DNA from: JBBSEZ01 sp038239195
GTDB taxonomy: Bacteria > Planctomycetota > Planctomycetia > Gemmatales > Gemmataceae
NCBI GenBank assembly: GCA_038239195.1
Contig: JBBSEZ010000532.1
Coordinates: 1-6,184, forward strand
DNA: 6,184 bases
Direction: 5' to 3'
Part shown: positions 4,078 to 6,184 of the stretch, piece by piece
Layout of the letters: each line of letters begins with the position of its first letter
How positions within the stretch are numbered: the stretch's first letter is position 1
Program-made: the position numbers and the translations under genes
Notes under the pieces: model-generated
Told to the model about the DNA's origin: nothing
Database searches by the model: none
What the model saw: the letters and a program-made list of their open reading frames with translations, nothing else

Positions 4078-6184
4078 GGCTACCTCAACCCTCACCACCC
4101 CCACCAGGAAGGTAAGCGGCATGGCCCGGCCCTGAATCTGGACCTGGATGTTGCCCGCAATCGGCAAACCCTTGAACCAGATTTCCGCTTCGGTCCCGTC
4201 ATCGGACTCCCACTTGATTTGGGCAACCCTCTTCAAGACGGCATCGAGCGACCAGGACAGGATACGGCCGCCGGGGTTCTTGACCTCGTATTCGTACACA
4301 GACCAACTCGGAACCTCGTGAGGGCCACTAATCCGAGGCCCAGTTGCCGGGCCGAACCGGAAAGGTGCCACCAACACGGCCAGCAGGGCACCGCCCGCAG
4401 CGCGAATCTGCACGGTCCCGAGATAAGCCCCCGCCGTTGCGTACGTGTGGCTCCCGCGAACCGCGAACTGTCCGCCCCCGCCCGTCACGGTCCCACTTGT
4501 CGGCGCAGTTCCATCGCCCCAATCGATCAGGGCCGTGTAGGCGGTAGCCGCGGCTGCCGCATTCGGGGTTGTGAACACCCCCACGAGCGCGTTCGTTAGC
4601 GCAACGCCGGCACTCCCGACCAGACTGCTGGCGTAGCCTGTGATGGGAGCACCCACCGACACGGCGGCCGTCCCCTGGAGCGACTGCCCACCTGGGCCGG
4701 CCACGGTCGCCAAGACGGTGAAGATGCCGGCCGCACCGTAGACGTGGCTCCCCGTCACTTGGAAGGAGCCGTTACCGCCCGACACCGTCCCAGCGCTCGT
4801 CCCCGACCCATCTCCCCAGTCGAGCGTCGCCGTGAAGTCCCCTGCGACAGCTGACGTGTTGGCACTGGTGAACGTTGCGACGGTCAGGTTCGCGACCGGG
4901 CCCGCGCACACGTTTCCGACAGTGATCGTGCTGCTCGCGGAGGTCGTGGTTCCGTCCGCATCGCGCACCGTCACCGTCGCGGGGAAGGTGCCCGCAGTGG
5001 CGTAAGCGTGGGTGCCGGCGACGCTGAACTGTCCTCCCGTCCCGGTGACGACCCCGGCGCTCGACCCCGAGCCGTCTCCCCAGTCGATCGTGGCCGGGTA
5101 GGTTCCGGCCGCGTCGTTCGGGTTTGCGTCCGTGAAGGTGATCAGGGCAAACGTGCTCGCCGTGCCCTTCAACCCCGTCTCCGTCAGCCCCCCTGAGGCC
5201 GAGAGCGGCGCGACGCCCACGTTCGCCAGCGCGCTGGCGGTTGCCGTGCCCCCAGCAGCGTCCGTGGCGCTGACCATGACGATGAAGGGCCCGGCATGTC
5301 CATAGAGGTGTTCGCCGGTGACGACGAAGGTGCCGGCCGCTCCGCTCACCTTTTCGATGCTACTGCTGCCGTCCCCCCAATTGATCGTGGCCGAGAGGTC
5401 ACCGGCTTGCCAGTTCAGGTTGGCAGTGCTGATCGTCGCCACGGTCACCGGCCCCGTCATGGCCCCTTCTGTCGCGGTGAAGGAGCTCCCCTGGACGGTC
5501 AAGAAGGCGTCGTTCACGACCCATGCGATGGTTTGATCAACGGTGCCGCCGTTGCCGTCGTCTGCGGTCACGACCACGACGTAGGGCGCTGCGCGGGCGG
5601 CGTCGTTCGCGAGCTTGCCGAAAACCGTCCCGCCGAACGGATCGATACTCAGACCGTCGGGCAGCCCCGTCGCGGTGAAGGTGAGCGAATCGCCATCGGA
5701 GTCGCTTGAGGCGAGAGCAAGGGACACGGTGTCGCCGCCGACGTTCCCTTGGGTGCCGGGGTTGCTCAGCGTGGGGGCGTTGTTGTTGGCGTGCCTGACC
5801 GCCCAGGTGAATGTTTGGCTCTCGCTGTACGTCCCGTCGGTCACCGTGACCGTAACGCCGTACGGCCCGGTCGAGGAGGCCCCGGCCGGGATGGTCCCCG
5901 TGATGAGCCCCGTGTTCGGGTTGATCGTCAGGCCCGGAGGCAAGCCGTCGGCCGCGTAAGCCAAGGTCCCGCCTGTCTCGCTTGCCTGCACCTGGAGCGA
6001 CACCGCAGCGCCTTCCAAGTTGCTCTGATCGGGGATCGCCGCAAGCGCCACGCGCGGCGTGACCGCCCAGGTAAACGTCTGCCCATAACTGACCGAGCCG
6101 TTGCTCGCCACCACCGTCGTAGTGTACGGCCCGCCATCCGCCGCGCCAGCCGCGATGGTCCCCGTGATGAGCCCTGTGGTTGGG
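3292..6184 (-). CDS. Large Ig/PKD-repeat surface protein (5' part beyond window)
   Basis: The last 963 residues of a large protein are visible. The frame has no stop up to the right edge, and a GTG at 6114 is an internal valine inside a repeat, not a start. Domains in order (residue 1 = codon 6183-6181): the end of a He_PIG (putative Ig) unit at 1-43; a complete one at 44-131 with GLPPGLTINPNTGLITGTI; a third at 132-225 with GLPDGLSIDPFGG; four PKD-like units at about 226-325, 326-425, 426-511 and 512-608, each with WGDG; and a beta-rich C-terminal region at 609-963 that I do not recognise as a family. The composition (Gly, Ala, Thr, Ser, Val; one cysteine at residue 426) suits an extracellular protein. 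Such repeats typically mediate adhesion or act as spacers on the cell surface. The C-terminus, ending in NWIPKGW, has no PEP-CTERM, LPXTG or transmembrane tail. The N-terminal signal peptide cannot be seen. A specific ligand cannot be inferred. Confidence 0.9.
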   Translation of the reverse strand, partial: PTTGLITGTIAAGAADGGPYTTTVVASNGSVSYGQTFTWAVTPRVALAAIPDQSNLEGAAVSLQVQASETGGTLAYAADGLPPGLTINPNTGLITGTIPAGASSTGPYGVTVTVTDGTYSESQTFTWAVRHANNNAPTLSNPGTQGNVGGDTVSLALASSDSDGDSLTFTATGLPDGLSIDPFGGTVFGKLANDAARAAPYVVVVTADDGNGGTVDQTIAWVVNDAFLTVQGSSFTATEGAMTGPVTVATISTANLNWQAGDLSATINWGDGSSSIEKVSGAAGTFVVTGEHLYGHAGPFIVMVSATDAAGGTATASALANVGVAPLSASGGLTETGLKGTASTFALITFTDANPNDAAGTYPATIDWGDGSGSSAGVVTGTGGQFSVAGTHAYATAGTFPATVTVRDADGTTTSASSTITVGNVCAGPVANLTVATFTSANTSAVAGDFTATLDWGDGSGTSAGTVSGGNGSFQVTGSHVYGAAGIFTVLATVAGPGGQSLQGTAAVSVGAPITGYASSLVGSAGVALTNALVGVFTTPNAAAAATAYTALIDWGDGTAPTSGTVTGGGGQFAVRGSHTYATAGAYLGTVQIRAAGGALLAVLVAPFRFGPATGPRISGPHEVPSWSVYEYEVKNPGGRILSWSLDAVLKRVAQIKWESDDGTEAEIWFKGLPIAGNIQVQIQGRAMPLTFLVGVVRVEVADPPVVGAFDRPGTIGQTRLNDALNLTVNGAQGDRPGKFLLAGTIASPALSWRADVRLVTSGHADLPNDPNINVGFVQHVFVVAARVNFPGNKTLTASIDGQTYLDTSYIGVPWYSSSAVLRGHRIGTRETQARSSDWPSLKYPVTYRPLGGGRATATSISLEYIFVLDVAATNPSWADQNWDRSISREASVVWVVNGSGTLRPDGTALNWVASKSAGIKVATQPPSWVSETNQTFGTSIRTDDDLPPANINKAVNWIPKGW
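4078..4335 (-). other. Possible PKD-like domain before the C-terminal domain
   Basis: About 86 residues begin ISGPHEVPSWSVYEYEV, then have SWSLDA, IKWESDDGTEAEIWF and a closing strand GVVRVEV. This order (I-x-G-P opening, Y-x-Y-x-V, S-W-x-L, I-x-W) recalls the PKD-like domain seen in bacterial surface proteins, where the opening is IxGPxxVxxGxxxxYxV. The similarity is from memory of the pattern. There is no WGDG motif, so it differs from the four units before it. Confidence 0.35.
4360..5508 (-). repeat. Four PKD-like WGDG repeats
   Basis: Four protein repeats of about 86-100 residues share the pattern [TY]xAT[IL][ND]WGDG, then G-x-V-x-G-x-x-G-x-F-x-V-x-G-x-H-x-Y-x-x-A-G and a closing V-x-V strand. 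The WGDG codons lie at 5379-5368, 5082-5071, 4818-4807 and 4521-4510, so spacings are 297, 264 and 297 bases. The third unit is 11 residues shorter, the loss lying before its WGDG. The first unit keeps the FTATEG opening common in planctomycete surface repeats. Nucleotide identity between copies is only partial, so this is an old array. Confidence 0.85.
5509..6184 (-). repeat. He_PIG (putative Ig) repeats, two complete and one partial
   Basis: Units at 6184-6055 (partial), 6054-5791 and 5790-5509 share the He_PIG features: P-x-T-G-L-I-T-G-T-I, then GPY and V-x-V-T-D-G, closing with Q-T-F-T-W-A-V. The third has drifted (DPFGGTVFGKL, DQTIAWVV) but keeps the spacing. Units one and two are the most alike: both have TGLITGTI, an AGA-containing loop and an identical QTFTWAV end. 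The array probably continues beyond the right edge. Confidence 0.85.

Noticed and set aside
3541..4599. Long plus-strand open frame of 352 codons opposite the C-terminal part of the Ig/PKD gene
   Set aside because: It is antisense to a frame with clear domain structure, its translation is Arg/Gly/Pro-rich without motifs, and long antisense frames are expected in high-GC DNA.
6112..6114. GTG at 6114 as start of the Ig/PKD gene
   Set aside because: The frame continues to the window edge with a recognisable He_PIG unit (TTGLITGTIAAGAADGGPY) directly upstream, so this GTG is an internal valine.

Overview
The window is high-GC DNA whose gene content points to a planctomycete, most likely Gemmataceae-like. 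The markers are a Tat-exported DUF1501 protein, a secreted WD40 multi-blade protein with a HEAT-like C-terminal tail, and a large surface-type protein built from He_PIG (putative Ig) and PKD-like 'WGDG' repeats. This assignment rests on recognised protein architectures, not on a marker gene. All three genes lie on the minus strand, so transcription runs from high to low coordinates.

Layout in transcription order. (1) 6184-3292 is the 3' part of a large Ig/PKD-repeat protein. Its reading frame is open to the right edge, so its true start and any signal peptide lie outside the window. It carries three He_PIG-type units, four WGDG units and a unique beta-rich C-terminal region of about 355 residues. 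(2) After a gap of 126 bases comes a WD40 protein with a signal peptide (start at 3165, stop at 577). It has 14 recognisable blades followed by a helical HEAT-like tail. (3) After a further 244 bases comes the start of a DUF1501 protein (start at 332), cut by the left edge.

All the evidence for function is architectural. The WD40 and DUF1501 proteins carry visible export signals, and the Ig/PKD protein has the composition of an extracellular protein, so the cluster probably works in the periplasm or at the cell surface. No enzyme activity or shared pathway can be read from the sequence. The spacer before the DUF1501 gene holds a very G-rich tract on the plus strand (canonical G-quadruplex pattern) that coincides with a candidate promoter. 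I see no RNA genes, mobile elements, CRISPR arrays or convincing intrinsic terminators. No plus-strand frame looks like a real gene. The window looks like an ordinary planctomycete chromosomal region. The least explained parts are the C-terminal region of the Ig/PKD protein and the G-rich promoter spacer.
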